In this document: one piece after another, positions 40,494 through 48,775 of the stretch
Layout: every line of letters starts with the position of its first letter
How positions within the stretch are numbered: position 1 is the stretch's first letter
NCBI GenBank assembly: GCA_035443945.1
Contig: DAOMNQ010000002.1
Location: 1-64,000, forward strand
Direction of reading: 5' to 3'
DNA: 64,000 bases
Origin: CAADGN01 sp035443945
Lineage (GTDB): Bacteria; Planctomycetota; Phycisphaerae; Phycisphaerales; UBA1924
Program-made: the position numbers and the translations under genes
The notes under the pieces: model-generated
The model's input: only the letters and a program-made list of their open reading frames with translations
Told to the model about the DNA's origin: nothing
Database searches by the model: none

Positions 40494-42335
40494 CTACTCG
40501 ACCGTGACGCTCTTGGCGAGGTTGCGGGGCTTGTCCACGTCGTGGCCGCGCAGGACGGCGGCGTGGTAGGCCATCAGTTGCAGCGGCACCACCGTCAGCA
40601 GTGGGCTGAGCGGCTCGGCGCATTCGGGCACGTAGAGGACATCCTCGGCGAGTCGGGCGATCTCGTTGTCGCCCTCGGTGGCGACGGCGATGACGTGCCC
40701 GCCGCGCGAACGGACCTCGGCGATGTTGCTGAGCACCTTGTCGTACTGCCTCCCGCGGTTGGCGATGAAGACGGCGGGCATGCCGTCGTTGATGAGGGCG
40801 ATGGGTCCGTGCTTCATCTCGGCGGCGGGCATGCCCTCGGCGTGGATGTAGGAAATCTCCTTGAGTTTCAGCGCGCCCTCGAGGGCGGTCGGGTAGTTGT
40901 ACCCCCGCCCCAGGAACAGCCAGTTCTCGCGGTCCACGTACTTCTGCGTCACTCGGCGGACGTGGTCGTCCTGCGCCAGCACACGCTCGATCCTGTCCGG
41001 GATGGCGGCCAACTCGGAGAGCAACGAGGCGGACTCCTCGCGCGACATGAACTTGCGCCGTGCGAGGAAGAGGGCGATCATGGCGAGCGCAGTGACCTGC
41101 CCGGTGAAGGCCTTCGTGCTGGCGACGCCGACCTCCGGGCCGACGCGCAGGTAGACGCCCGCGTCGGTCTCGCGGGCGATGGTGGAGCCGACGACGTTGA
41201 TGACGCCGAGCGCGAGCGCGCCGCGCTCCTTGGCTTCCGTGAGGGCCGCCAGCGTGTCGGCGGTCTCGCCGGACTGGCTGACCGCGACGACGACGTTCCC
41301 CTCCTCGATGATCGGGTTGCGGTAGCGGAACTCGCTGCCGTACTCGACTTCGGAAGGAACCTTCGCGAGGTCCTCGAAGAGGTACTCGCCGATCATGGCG
41401 GCGTGGAGGGCCGTCCCCTGCGCCACGAAGATGAACCGGCGCGCCTTGACGAGTTCCTTGGCGTACGCCGACAGGCCCCCGAGCACGACCTTCCCCTCAC
41501 GCTCGTCGATCCGCCCCCGGCAGCAGTTGCGGATCGCCCGCGGCTGCTCGAAGATCTCCTTCTGCATGAAGTGCTCGAAGGAGCCGAGTTCGATCTGCTC
41601 AAGGTCGAGTTCGAGCTGCATCATCCGCGGCGTCACTTCCGCGTTGTCCACCGTCGACGTGCGGAGCCCCTCCCGGGTGATTTTGACGACGTTGTAGTCG
41701 TCGAGCGGGAACGCCTGCGTCGTGTGCGCAACGATCGCCGCCGCGTCTGAGGCGACCACGTACTCCCCCGCCCCCACCCCCACCATCAGCGGCGACCCCT
41801 TGCGGGCGGCCACCAGCACGCCCGGCTCGCTCTCGCAGATGACCGCGATCGCGTACGCCCCCGTGACCTCCCGTAACGCGGCCTGCACCGCGCCCTCGAG
41901 GTCCAGGCCCGAAGCCCGGTCGTACAACTCGCCGATGAGCATCGCGAGCACCTCGGTGTCGGTCTCGCTCGTGAAGCGGTGGCCCTTCTCTTCGAGCCAG
42001 GTGCGGAGCGTGGCGTAGTTCTCGATGATGCCGTTGTGGACGAGGGCGATGCCCGCCCGGTCGTCGCGGTGCGGGTGGGCGTTGGCCTCCGTGACGCCGC
42101 CGTGGGTGGCCCAGCGTGTGTGCGCAAGGCCGATCGTTCCCCGCATCGGGCCTTGAGATTGGAGCCGCCGCTCAAGATCGGCGACGCGCCCCACCGCCCG
42201 GAGCGTGCGGAGTTTGCCGTTGTCGATGACGGCGACCCCGGCGGAGTCGTACCCCCGGTATTCGAGCCGCTTGAGGCCCTCGACGAGCAGCGGCAGGGCC
42301 TGGCGCGACCCGATGTAGCCGACGATCCCGCACAT
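40494..42335 (-). CDS. glmS: glutamine-fructose-6-phosphate aminotransferase
   Basis: 613 aa. It makes glucosamine-6-phosphate from fructose-6-phosphate and glutamine, the entry to UDP-GlcNAc for peptidoglycan and lipid A. The N-terminal Cys nucleophile (MCGIVGYIGSRQALPLLVEG) heads the glutaminase domain, with RWATHGGVTEANAHPH and the GNAH-type loop. Two SIS domains follow (about residues 290-430 and 460-600) with AVSQSGETADTLAAL and GRGYNYPTALEGALKLKE. The C-terminus is DKPRNLAKSVTVE, the usual substrate-channel tail. The ATG at 42335 is preceded by GGGAGG. No glmS ribozyme-like structure is evident upstream. It ends with TAG. Confidence 0.96.
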   Translation of the reverse strand: MCGIVGYIGSRQALPLLVEGLKRLEYRGYDSAGVAVIDNGKLRTLRAVGRVADLERRLQSQGPMRGTIGLAHTRWATHGGVTEANAHPHRDDRAGIALVHNGIIENYATLRTWLEEKGHRFTSETDTEVLAMLIGELYDRASGLDLEGAVQAALREVTGAYAIAVICESEPGVLVAARKGSPLMVGVGAGEYVVASDAAAIVAHTTQAFPLDDYNVVKITREGLRTSTVDNAEVTPRMMQLELDLEQIELGSFEHFMQKEIFEQPRAIRNCCRGRIDEREGKVVLGGLSAYAKELVKARRFIFVAQGTALHAAMIGEYLFEDLAKVPSEVEYGSEFRYRNPIIEEGNVVVAVSQSGETADTLAALTEAKERGALALGVINVVGSTIARETDAGVYLRVGPEVGVASTKAFTGQVTALAMIALFLARRKFMSREESASLLSELAAIPDRIERVLAQDDHVRRVTQKYVDRENWLFLGRGYNYPTALEGALKLKEISYIHAEGMPAAEMKHGPIALINDGMPAVFIANRGRQYDKVLSNIAEVRSRGGHVIAVATEGDNEIARLAEDVLYVPECAEPLSPLLTVVPLQLMAYHAAVLRGHDVDKPRNLAKSVTVE

Positions 42336-42490
42336 GGAGCGATCCTCCCTCTCCCCCACTATCGGCCGCGCGGGGGGCAAAGGTCGCCCGGAAGAGCAAC
42401 CGCAGAGTCCTACGCAGGCCGGATCGTCCGGGATCGTTCGGGCCTCTCGCCCGACAGCCCAACCGCCACCCGACCACTCCGCGAGGCCAC

Positions 42491-42982
42491 TCAGCAGGCG
42501 AGGGCGGCGAGCAGATCGTCGGCCGTCAGGGCGGTCTTGATCTCCCGGGACTGTACCCGCTTGATCTTCCCGGTACCGGAGGTGTCGCGGGCGATCACGA
42601 CGGTGCCGCGGGAGGCGACGTTGAGATCGGGCCAGTAGAACCCGTACGCCTTGCAGACATGCCGGTGCATGTCGGCGAGGAGGGTCTGCTTCAGGCCGAG
42701 GCTCTTCGCCCAGGCGTCGTGGGTGAAGAACGAGTCGCAGGAGATGCCGACGACCGTCGCGCCCTTCGCCTTCCACTTCTCGAACTCGACCGTCACGCAC
42801 TTCATCTCGGCGGAGCAGACGGGGGAAAAGTCGAGGGGGTAGAAGCAGAGGACGACGTCGCCCTTCTTCACGTGGTCGGAGAGGCGCCACTCCTGCCGGT
42901 TCTGGTCGGTGAGCGTGAAATCCGGTGCGGTCTCGCCGACGGTGATGGGGTTGTCGCGCGGCTTGAGGTGTTCGTTCGCCAT
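42491..42982 (-). CDS. peroxiredoxin (AhpC/TSA family)
   Basis: 163-aa thioredoxin-fold peroxidase that reduces peroxides through a cysteine. The peroxidatic Cys is in FYPLDFSPVCSAEMK (PxxxxxC with the preceding TSA-type segment). The APDFTLTDQNRQEW opening and a possible resolving Cys in DMHRHVCKAYGFYW are present. The protein ends in Cys as well. The spacing between active-site residues resembles AhpE/typical two-Cys-like forms rather than BCP. It is divergent from yggS. The -10 hexamers of the two genes overlap in TATCCTA (43034-43040), so the two may be co-regulated. Confidence 0.9.
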   Translation of the reverse strand: MANEHLKPRDNPITVGETAPDFTLTDQNRQEWRLSDHVKKGDVVLCFYPLDFSPVCSAEMKCVTVEFEKWKAKGATVVGISCDSFFTHDAWAKSLGLKQTLLADMHRHVCKAYGFYWPDLNVASRGTVVIARDTSGTGKIKRVQSREIKTALTADDLLAALAC

Positions 42983-43033
42983 GGTTCGGTCTCCCCGGAT
43001 TCCGGGCCGCCTTGCGGGGCGGCTCGGGGACGG

Positions 43034-43040
43034 TATCCTA
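43034..43040. promoter_or_regulatory. overlapping divergent -10 elements TATCCT/TAGGAT
   Basis: TATCCT (43034-43039, plus strand) points at yggS and TAGGAT (43040-43035, minus strand) points at the peroxiredoxin gene. Each is about 50 bases from its ATG or GTG, so transcription would be mutually exclusive or coordinated at one site. Confidence 0.4.
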
Positions 43041-43089
43041 GCGGGGCGGGGCGGAGCCTCGCGGAGTTCCGGACGGAGGAGGACACGCC

Positions 43090-43932
43090 GTGCAGGGACG
43101 CGCCATGCAGACGGAACCCACGCTGGAGGCTCGGTACGCGGAGGTCCGCGAGCGGATCGCCCGGGCGGCGGAGCGGAGCGGGCGACGGCCCGAGCAGGTG
43201 ATCCTGATCGCCGTCACGAAGAACGCGGAATCCGACGACGTGCGGGCGCTGCTGGAGATGGGGCACCGCGATTTCGGCGAAAATCGCGTGCAGCCGCTGC
43301 TGCAGCGTCAGGCGATGGTCGAGGAGTTCGCGGCACGACTCCGAGCGCTGCCCCACGCGCGCCAGGGCCGCACAGCGCGCGACGCCGAGACCGTGCTGAC
43401 CGGTCGGTCGGGCACCGGCGAAGGCGCCGGGCCGGTTCGCTGGCACATGATCGGGCACCTGCAACGGAACAAGGTGCGACGGATCATCGGTTCGGTGCGG
43501 CTGATTCACTCCGTGGACTCGCTTCGGCTGGCGGAAGAAGTCCAGGCCTCGGCCCTGAAGCGCGACACGCCGGTCGAGGTGCTCGTGCAGGTCAACTGCT
43601 CAGGAGAAGGCCAGAAGTTCGGCTGCCCCATCGCCGCGGCCCTGCCACTGGCCGAGCAGATCGAAACCATGGTGAACGTCCGCGTGCGCGGCCTGATGAC
43701 GATGGCGGCCTACTCGGACGACCCGGAGGACGCCCGCCCCACCTTCGCCCGCTGCCGGGAGTTGTTCGAGGAGTTCCGCACGACAGGCATCGGCGAGGGG
43801 CGGTTCGACCTCCTCTCGATGGGCATGACCGGCGACTTCGAGGTCGCCATCGAGGAGGGGGCGAACCTCGTGCGCGTAGGCACGGCCATCTTCGGCCCGC
43901 CGAAGCACGGCGCGGAGGACGGCGAGGACTGA
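43090..43932 (+). CDS. YggS family pyridoxal phosphate homeostasis protein
   Basis: 280-aa YggS/PLPBP (alanine racemase N-terminal fold) protein, which binds PLP and keeps its level balanced. The PLP Lys is in VILIAVTKNAES. Family segments are GHRDFGENRVQPLL, RWHMIGHLQRNKVRRI, VEVLVQVNCSGEGQKFG, RVRGLMTMA and the C-terminal VRVGTAIFG. Between about residues 75 and 115 there is an Arg/Ala-rich insertion (FAARLRALPHARQGRTARDA), so it is about 45 aa longer than typical YggS (about 230 aa). A GTG start at 43090 is chosen because GGAGGAGGA lies just upstream; the ATG at 43105 is an alternative. Confidence 0.9.
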   Translation: MQGRAMQTEPTLEARYAEVRERIARAAERSGRRPEQVILIAVTKNAESDDVRALLEMGHRDFGENRVQPLLQRQAMVEEFAARLRALPHARQGRTARDAETVLTGRSGTGEGAGPVRWHMIGHLQRNKVRRIIGSVRLIHSVDSLRLAEEVQASALKRDTPVEVLVQVNCSGEGQKFGCPIAAALPLAEQIETMVNVRVRGLMTMAAYSDDPEDARPTFARCRELFEEFRTTGIGEGRFDLLSMGMTGDFEVAIEEGANLVRVGTAIFGPPKHGAEDGED

Positions 43933-43938
43933 AGCGGC

Positions 43939-44685
43939 TCAGGCGCGGGCCATCGTGCCGCCGCGCGATCGCGTCCGCTCCATGTAGGCCTGGAGGCTGC
44001 GGCCCGGGCAGGCGGTGGGCTTGAGTTCCTGGTGCGTGTAGACCCGCGAGACGGGGACGCGGTACCGCTGCATCTGGGCCGCGACGAAGTTGTCGAGTGA
44101 GGCGATCGACTCGTTCGTCGGACGCTGGTTGTCATAGTTGCCGAGAACGACGATGCCGAGGTTGTTGCGGTTGTTCTCGCCGCCGGCGTGCGCGCCCTGG
44201 AGGGAGAGCGGTCGGGCCTCCCAGACGCGCCCCGAGGGGTCGATCACGTAGTGGTAGCCGATATCCGCCCACCCGTTGCCGTTGACGTGGGCGGCCCGGA
44301 TCGCCTCGATGCGCCGAGACGCCGCGGCGTCGCTCGTCGCCGTGAACGGCGTCATGCCGTCGTGGTGGATGGTGATTCGGTTGATCCCGCCCATCGGGTC
44401 CGCACGGGAGATGATCGGCCCCTCCCGCGTCCAGGCCGAGCGCGGGATGACGCCCTGCGCCGGGGTCTGGCCCGCCCTCTGGCGGCGCCATTCATCCAGC
44501 CACCCCGGCTTGTGCGACACGACGTCGGGCGCCGGACGGTCGTAGACCGGAGCATCCGGAAGAGGACGGCGGCGCTGGGCCGACCGCGTGGTGCCGCACC
44601 CGCCGAGGATGAGACCGGCTCCGGCGAGAGACGCGCCGAGGACGAGGCCGCTCCGCACGATGTCACGCCGCGTGATTCCGTCCAT
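43939..44685 (-). CDS. N-acetylmuramoyl-L-alanine amidase (amidase_2/PGRP), Tat lipoprotein
   Basis: 248 aa. The N-terminus GITRRDIVRSGLVLGASLAG is a twin-arginine signal (TRRDIV), followed by LILGGCG with a lipobox Cys, so it is probably exported folded and lipidated. The zinc peptidoglycan amidase fold (about residues 80-245) has the His ligand in ITIHHDGMTPF, the catalytic-type Tyr in GYHYVIDPSGRVWE, and the second His and Cys ligands in YTHQELKPTACPGRSL. The arrangement matches T7 lysozyme-like amidases. The start is uncertain: the ATG at 44685 is preferred because it gives the Tat signal, while the ATG at 44700 adds five residues. It is convergent with yggS and divergent from the DUF481 gene. 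Confidence 0.9.
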   Translation of the reverse strand: MDGITRRDIVRSGLVLGASLAGAGLILGGCGTTRSAQRRRPLPDAPVYDRPAPDVVSHKPGWLDEWRRQRAGQTPAQGVIPRSAWTREGPIISRADPMGGINRITIHHDGMTPFTATSDAAASRRIEAIRAAHVNGNGWADIGYHYVIDPSGRVWEARPLSLQGAHAGGENNRNNLGIVVLGNYDNQRPTNESIASLDNFVAAQMQRYRVPVSRVYTHQELKPTACPGRSLQAYMERTRSRGGTMARA

Positions 44686-44829
44686 AGAGACTAGTTCCAT
44701 CGGTCGAAAGGGTCGCGGGCGTGCAGGAAGTGGCGGCCGTGCCGCAAAGGTACGCCCCATGGCGTGGATCGTACCATCCGCGCGGGGATTGTGCCGGTCA
44801 AGTTGGGGGAATCCGGCGGGGTTTCTCGC

Positions 44830-44835
44830 TACCCT
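44830..44835 (+). promoter_or_regulatory. -10 element TACCCT, leaderless start of DUF481 gene
   Basis: TACCCT ends eight bases before the ATG at 44844, with C-rich sequence between and no Shine-Dalgarno site. Confidence 0.5.
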
Positions 44836-44843
44836 TGCACCCC

Positions 44844-45638
44844 ATGAATCCGTCTGATAACCGATTCGTCTTGAACCCGCTGTGGTGGGCCGCGGCGGGC
44901 CTGTCGGCCGCCCTCTGCCCCGCCGCCGCAGCCCAGGACGCGGACGCCCCGACCGAAGCCGAGGCCGCCCTTGCGGAGCCGGACGCGGTGTGGTCCGGGT
45001 CGGCGAGCCTGGGCCTGCACGGGGCGTCCGGGAACACGGAGCGGCTGAACGTGCGGGGCGACCTCGCCCTGTCGCGCGACACCGCCCGGTTCGAGACCGA
45101 TTTCTCGGCCGTGTACTCGTACGCGACCGAGGAGGGCGACGAGAGCGCGAACCGCTTCGACACGAAACTCCGGAACGACTGGCTGATCGCGGAGTCGCCG
45201 TGGCGGTACTACGCGCGGGCGCGGTACGAGTTCGACGAGTTTCAGGACTGGCGGCACCGGGTCTCGGGCGGGCCGGGCGTCGGGTACCTGTGGAGCAAGA
45301 CGGAGTCGCTGTACTTCCTGACGCGGGCGGGCGTGGACCTCTCGCGCGAGTTCGACGGCGTGGACAACACGATCACGCCGGAGGCCGTGCTGGGGTTCGA
45401 CCTGCAGTACCACCTGAGCGAGTCGCAGCGGCTGGTGTGGGTGTTCGACTTCCTGCCGGACGTGTCCGAGTTCGGGCCGTACCGGTTCGAGACGAACGCC
45501 GCGCTGGAGTTGGACATCGACCGGTCAAACGGGCTCTTCCTGCGAGTCGGCGTGGAGGACCGGTACGACTCGACGCCGGGACCCGACAAGGAACGCAACG
45601 ACTTCGTCTACTTCATCACCCTCGGCTGGAAGATGTGA
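44844..45638 (+). CDS. DUF481 (YdiY-like) outer-membrane beta-barrel protein
   Basis: 264 aa from the ATG at 44844. A signal peptide (residues 1-31, ending AAAAQD) leads into a beta-barrel. Alternating strands contain WSGSASLGLHGASGNTERLN, RFETDFSAVYSYATEE, YYARARYEFDEFQDWRHR, LYFLTRAGVDLSREFDG and the C-terminal VGVEDRYDS...FVYFITLGWKM. It ends in an aromatic residue-Lys-Met pattern near that of outer-membrane proteins. The DUF481 family includes acid-induced YdiY; the function is unknown. The start is preceded by TACCCT with eight bases between. Three 16-bp tandem repeats lie just after the stop (45650-45698). Confidence 0.86.
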   Translation: MNPSDNRFVLNPLWWAAAGLSAALCPAAAAQDADAPTEAEAALAEPDAVWSGSASLGLHGASGNTERLNVRGDLALSRDTARFETDFSAVYSYATEEGDESANRFDTKLRNDWLIAESPWRYYARARYEFDEFQDWRHRVSGGPGVGYLWSKTESLYFLTRAGVDLSREFDGVDNTITPEAVLGFDLQYHLSESQRLVWVFDFLPDVSEFGPYRFETNAALELDIDRSNGLFLRVGVEDRYDSTPGPDKERNDFVYFITLGWKM

Positions 45639-45649
45639 CGCGAACCGGG

Positions 45650-45698
45650 CACGAAGCGAGCAGAGCACGAAGCGAACAGAGCACGAAGCGCAAGCGAG
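45650..45698 (+). repeat. three tandem 16-17-bp repeats after the DUF481 gene
   Basis: Units CACGAAGCGAGCAGAG (45650-45665), CACGAAGCGAACAGAG (45666-45681) and a longer altered copy (45682-45698) follow one another. They lie in the 89-bp gap between convergent genes. Confidence 0.75.
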
Positions 45699-45727
45699 TG
45701 ACACCCGCCGGATACCCCGCGTCTCCC

Positions 45728-47872
45728 TCACTCCCCGCCCCGCAACCCCCGCAACCACTTGCACCAGATGCTCAGCACGAGGAGCATGTAGAGCCTCTGA
45801 GAGTGGTCGCGCCCGTGCCAGGGGTTGATGCTCCTCTCGCCCGCAGCGTCGTGCTCGCGGAGCATCCGGCGGACGAAGTTCATGTTGATCTCGACCCCCG
45901 CCTCGGCCAGCCCAGGGAATGGGTCCGCGGATTCGAGGTGGTCGTAGAGCAACCGCCGCATCCCGCCGTAGTCAGTGCGGAACCACTCGCCGATGGGGAT
46001 GGCGAAGCCCATCTTGGGGCGGTCCACGATCTCGGCGGGGAGGTACCTGCGGGCGACGGCGCGGAGGAGGCCTTTGCGCTGGCCGCGGGGCATGAGGGAT
46101 TCGACGCTCGCGTGTATCCCCAGCCGAGCGACTTCACGCGAGAGAAAAGGCGATCGCACCTCAAGGCCGCAAGCCATCGAGGCAGTGTCGGACTTTCGCA
46201 TGAGGTCATATGGAAGATAGAACATCGTGTCGAATCGACGAGACCAATCGACGACGCCGGACAGATCTACTCCGCGCGCTACGGGAGTCATCCCATAGTG
46301 CATTGGCCAGGCGCTGGAGAGCCCGATACGCCGGTCGAGTGGGTAAGGGAATAGGGCGACGAGTTCCTTGTATCCACTGCCGGCCGCACTGCCGAGAAAC
46401 CGGGCGGCGCGAGCCGCCACTGACCTGGGGTTTCTGGCGGGCGGGAGAAGCCCACTCAGCGTTCGCCACACACTTTGAGGGATCAGGCCTGTTCTCGCAA
46501 TCGCCTTGATAACTCTGTGGCGGTCATACCCCATGAACAGCTCATCGCCACCGTCGCCGGCAAGGGCAACACTGACCTCGCGCCTAGCAGCCCGACAGAC
46601 CCACATTGAAGGAAGGAGCGAGCTGTCGCCGAACGGGAGCCCGATCTGGCGGATCACGTCAATCAAGTCCGTCGCTGGGCGAGGATCACAATCGAGGATG
46701 ACATGCCGCACACCGAGTACGCGTGCAGTCTCCGCGGCCTGCTCGGACTCGTCGAAACCGGCAACAGGCATCCGCACCGTGTACGCGGCAACATCGGGAC
46801 GCATCTCGGCCGCATATCTGCACACAAGCGCCGAATCGATCCCCCCGCTCAAGAAGCACCCGAGAGGAACATCGGCCTCCAAGCGATCATGCACCGCGGC
46901 GCGCAGGACGCGATCGACACATTCAGGCTCCCAGGCGTCATGCCGAGGCCCGAGAACGTCCCCCCACCATCCAAACCAACGATCGCTGTCATCGTCATCG
47001 TTCGCGGCCTGGGTTCGATCCCGGGCGACTTGCGTGTATTGTCCGGTGAACTGTTCTGTAACGCCTTGGTATGGCGTCGCCTGATTCCAGCCAAAGCGCA
47101 CCCAAGGTCCTGTGTTCGTGATTGCGCTCGCATCGAAGCCGGGTGTAACGCAACCATTGGCGATCGTGCTGAGCCTCACGAGGCCAGCCGACGTGCTTCC
47201 AAACGCCACACAACCAGAATCGCCTCGTTCGATTGCGGGCAGGTGATACAGCGGTTTCTCTCCGAAGGAATCGCGTGCGAGCAGCACGCCGTCCGCCCTG
47301 CTCTCGTCAACGATCGCGACTGCGAACATCCCATCGAGGCGACCGCACAAGCCAAACCCCCACTCCCTCCACCCGTGCAGCAGCACCTCGGTATCGCTGT
47401 GATCGGTGAAAAACTCGTGGCCCGCGGCCTCGAGTTCGCGCCGGAGTTCACGGTGGTTGTAGATGCAGCCGTTGAAGGCGACGGCGACGACGCCCGGGCC
47501 GCACTTGGGGCAGGCGTGGGCACGGAGGGGTTCGTAGGGGGCGCCTTCGCGGGAGATGAGGGTGGGCGTGTCGAGCGTGGGAAGGGACCGCTCCCCTACT
47601 GTCGCGGCTCGTTGGGGGATGCCGATCACCATCGGCTGCGCCCCGCCGGCGTGGTCGATGATGCTCAGTCGGCGGTGGATGAGCGCGACGTCCACGACCT
47701 CGCCGCTCGCCCGCACCACGCGCTGGCGGAAGCGGCCTCGGCCGTCGGGGCCGCGGTGCTTGACGGACTCGTCGAGCACGTCGAGCCAGGACTCAGGGAT
47801 GGCGTCGAACGTCGAGGGCGGGGCCTCGCCCGCCGACCGCCACACCCGGAGCACGCCGCCGATGCCGCACAT
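45728..47872 (-). CDS. asnB: glutamine-hydrolysing asparagine synthetase
   Basis: 714 aa. The N-terminal class II glutaminase starts MCGIGGVLRVW with Cys2 as nucleophile and has HRGPDGRG, LIHRRLSIIDH and FNGCIYNHRELRRELEA. Between about residues 75 and 125 there is an insertion with CPKCGPG, possibly zinc-binding, absent from the usual enzyme. The synthetase domain has the pyrophosphatase loop FLSGGIDSALVCRYAA, ALAGDGGDELFMGYDRH and RFDTMFYLPYDLM. It makes asparagine or amidates a surface glycan (the planctomycete enzymes are often in polysaccharide clusters). The middle third is lower in GC than both ends. The start is leaderless, eight bases after TACCCT. Confidence 0.9.
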   Translation of the reverse strand: MCGIGGVLRVWRSAGEAPPSTFDAIPESWLDVLDESVKHRGPDGRGRFRQRVVRASGEVVDVALIHRRLSIIDHAGGAQPMVIGIPQRAATVGERSLPTLDTPTLISREGAPYEPLRAHACPKCGPGVVAVAFNGCIYNHRELRRELEAAGHEFFTDHSDTEVLLHGWREWGFGLCGRLDGMFAVAIVDESRADGVLLARDSFGEKPLYHLPAIERGDSGCVAFGSTSAGLVRLSTIANGCVTPGFDASAITNTGPWVRFGWNQATPYQGVTEQFTGQYTQVARDRTQAANDDDDSDRWFGWWGDVLGPRHDAWEPECVDRVLRAAVHDRLEADVPLGCFLSGGIDSALVCRYAAEMRPDVAAYTVRMPVAGFDESEQAAETARVLGVRHVILDCDPRPATDLIDVIRQIGLPFGDSSLLPSMWVCRAARREVSVALAGDGGDELFMGYDRHRVIKAIARTGLIPQSVWRTLSGLLPPARNPRSVAARAARFLGSAAGSGYKELVALFPYPLDRRIGLSSAWPMHYGMTPVARGVDLSGVVDWSRRFDTMFYLPYDLMRKSDTASMACGLEVRSPFLSREVARLGIHASVESLMPRGQRKGLLRAVARRYLPAEIVDRPKMGFAIPIGEWFRTDYGGMRRLLYDHLESADPFPGLAEAGVEINMNFVRRMLREHDAAGERSINPWHGRDHSQRLYMLLVLSIWCKWLRGLRGGE

Positions 47873-47880
47873 GACCGCAC

Positions 47881-47890
47881 AGGGTACTCT
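47881..47890. promoter_or_regulatory. overlapping divergent -10 elements for asnB and the YhhQ-like gene
   Basis: AGGGTACTCT holds TACCCT on the minus strand (47886-47881), ending eight bases before the asnB ATG, and TACTCT on the plus strand (47885-47890), ending six bases before the ATG at 47897. Two bases are shared. Both transcripts would be leaderless. Confidence 0.55.
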
Positions 47891-47896
47891 CTCCGC

Positions 47897-48748
47897 ATGG
47901 CCGACCACCTGACCATGCCGAGCGTGCAGCACGAGTACGCCGGGCTGCCGCGGCTGACGGAACTGCAACTCTACCGACGCCGCGAGACGGTCTTCCTCGT
48001 GCTGTCGGGGCTGTTCCTGGGCACGCTGGCGATGCTGAACATCCTCGGCATCACGCGGTTCATCAGGCTCTACGAGATCGGGGGGACGGCGTGGGTGTTC
48101 GCGGTCGCGGTGGGCGTGCTGCCCTACCCGATCACGTTCCTCTGCACGGACTTCATCAGCGAGTTGTACGGGCGGGCGCGGGCGAGCCGGGTGGTCTGGG
48201 TAGGGTTCGTGCTCAACCTGTGGGTGGTGCTCATCCTGTGGTTCGGCGGGCTTCTGCCGGGGTGGGAGTCACGCGACCCGGCGACGGGCGAGATCGCCCG
48301 TGATGCGGCCGGGCGGCTGCCGGTCTTCTTCGAGGTCAAGGCGCTGGCGTTCGGTGCGGTCGCGGCGAGCATGATCGCGTACCTGACGGCCCAACTCGTG
48401 GACGTCTACGTCTTTCACTTCTGGAAGAGCCTGACGAAGGGCCGGCACCTGTGGCTGCGCAACAACGGCTCCACGCTGGTGAGTCAACTCGTGGACACCG
48501 TCGCTGTCATCACGATCACGCACTACTGGGCGAAGGCGCTGCCGCCGCCGGCGGCGGGTGTGGCGATCTGGCAACACCTCGGGCTGTTCATCGCGACGGG
48601 GTACGCGTTCAAGGCCGTGTGCGCGTTCGTGGACACCCTGCCCTTCTACCTCGGCGCGCCGCGGCTCGCCCGCTACCTGCGCCTTCCCCCGCCGACGCAC
48701 TGGCCCCACCCGCCCGCCGCGGCCGCGGTCGAGTCGGGCGTCGGATGA
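47897..48748 (+). CDS. queuosine precursor transporter (YhhQ/VUT family)
   Basis: 283-aa integral membrane protein of the vitamin uptake transporter / YhhQ family, which imports queuosine precursors (preQ0/preQ1 or queuine). About six to seven membrane helices are present: LVLSGLFLGTLAMLNILG, VFAVAVGVLPYPITFLCTDFISELYG (with the family Asp-Phe-Ile-Ser-Glu core), VVWVGFVLNLWVVLILWFGG, AFGAVAASMIAYLTAQLVDVYVFHFW and the C-terminal TVAVITITHYW. The SQLVDTVAVI motif is typical. The start ATG at 47897 is leaderless, with TACTCT six bases upstream. It is divergent from asnB across 24 bases. The C-terminal 30 residues are Pro/Ala-rich. Confidence 0.9.
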   Translation: MADHLTMPSVQHEYAGLPRLTELQLYRRRETVFLVLSGLFLGTLAMLNILGITRFIRLYEIGGTAWVFAVAVGVLPYPITFLCTDFISELYGRARASRVVWVGFVLNLWVVLILWFGGLLPGWESRDPATGEIARDAAGRLPVFFEVKALAFGAVAASMIAYLTAQLVDVYVFHFWKSLTKGRHLWLRNNGSTLVSQLVDTVAVITITHYWAKALPPPAAGVAIWQHLGLFIATGYAFKAVCAFVDTLPFYLGAPRLARYLRLPPPTHWPHPPAAAAVESGVG

Positions 48749-48775
48749 CTCGGACTCGCTCGCGAGGAAGGATTT

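Noticed and set aside
42336..42490. glmS ribozyme upstream of glmS
   Set aside because: No conserved ribozyme core is visible in the GC-rich leader, and these elements are mainly in Firmicutes.
46703..47896. Extension of the YhhQ-like frame over asnB
   Set aside because: It is antisense to asnB, which has clear catalytic motifs. Promoter and homology place the start at 47897.
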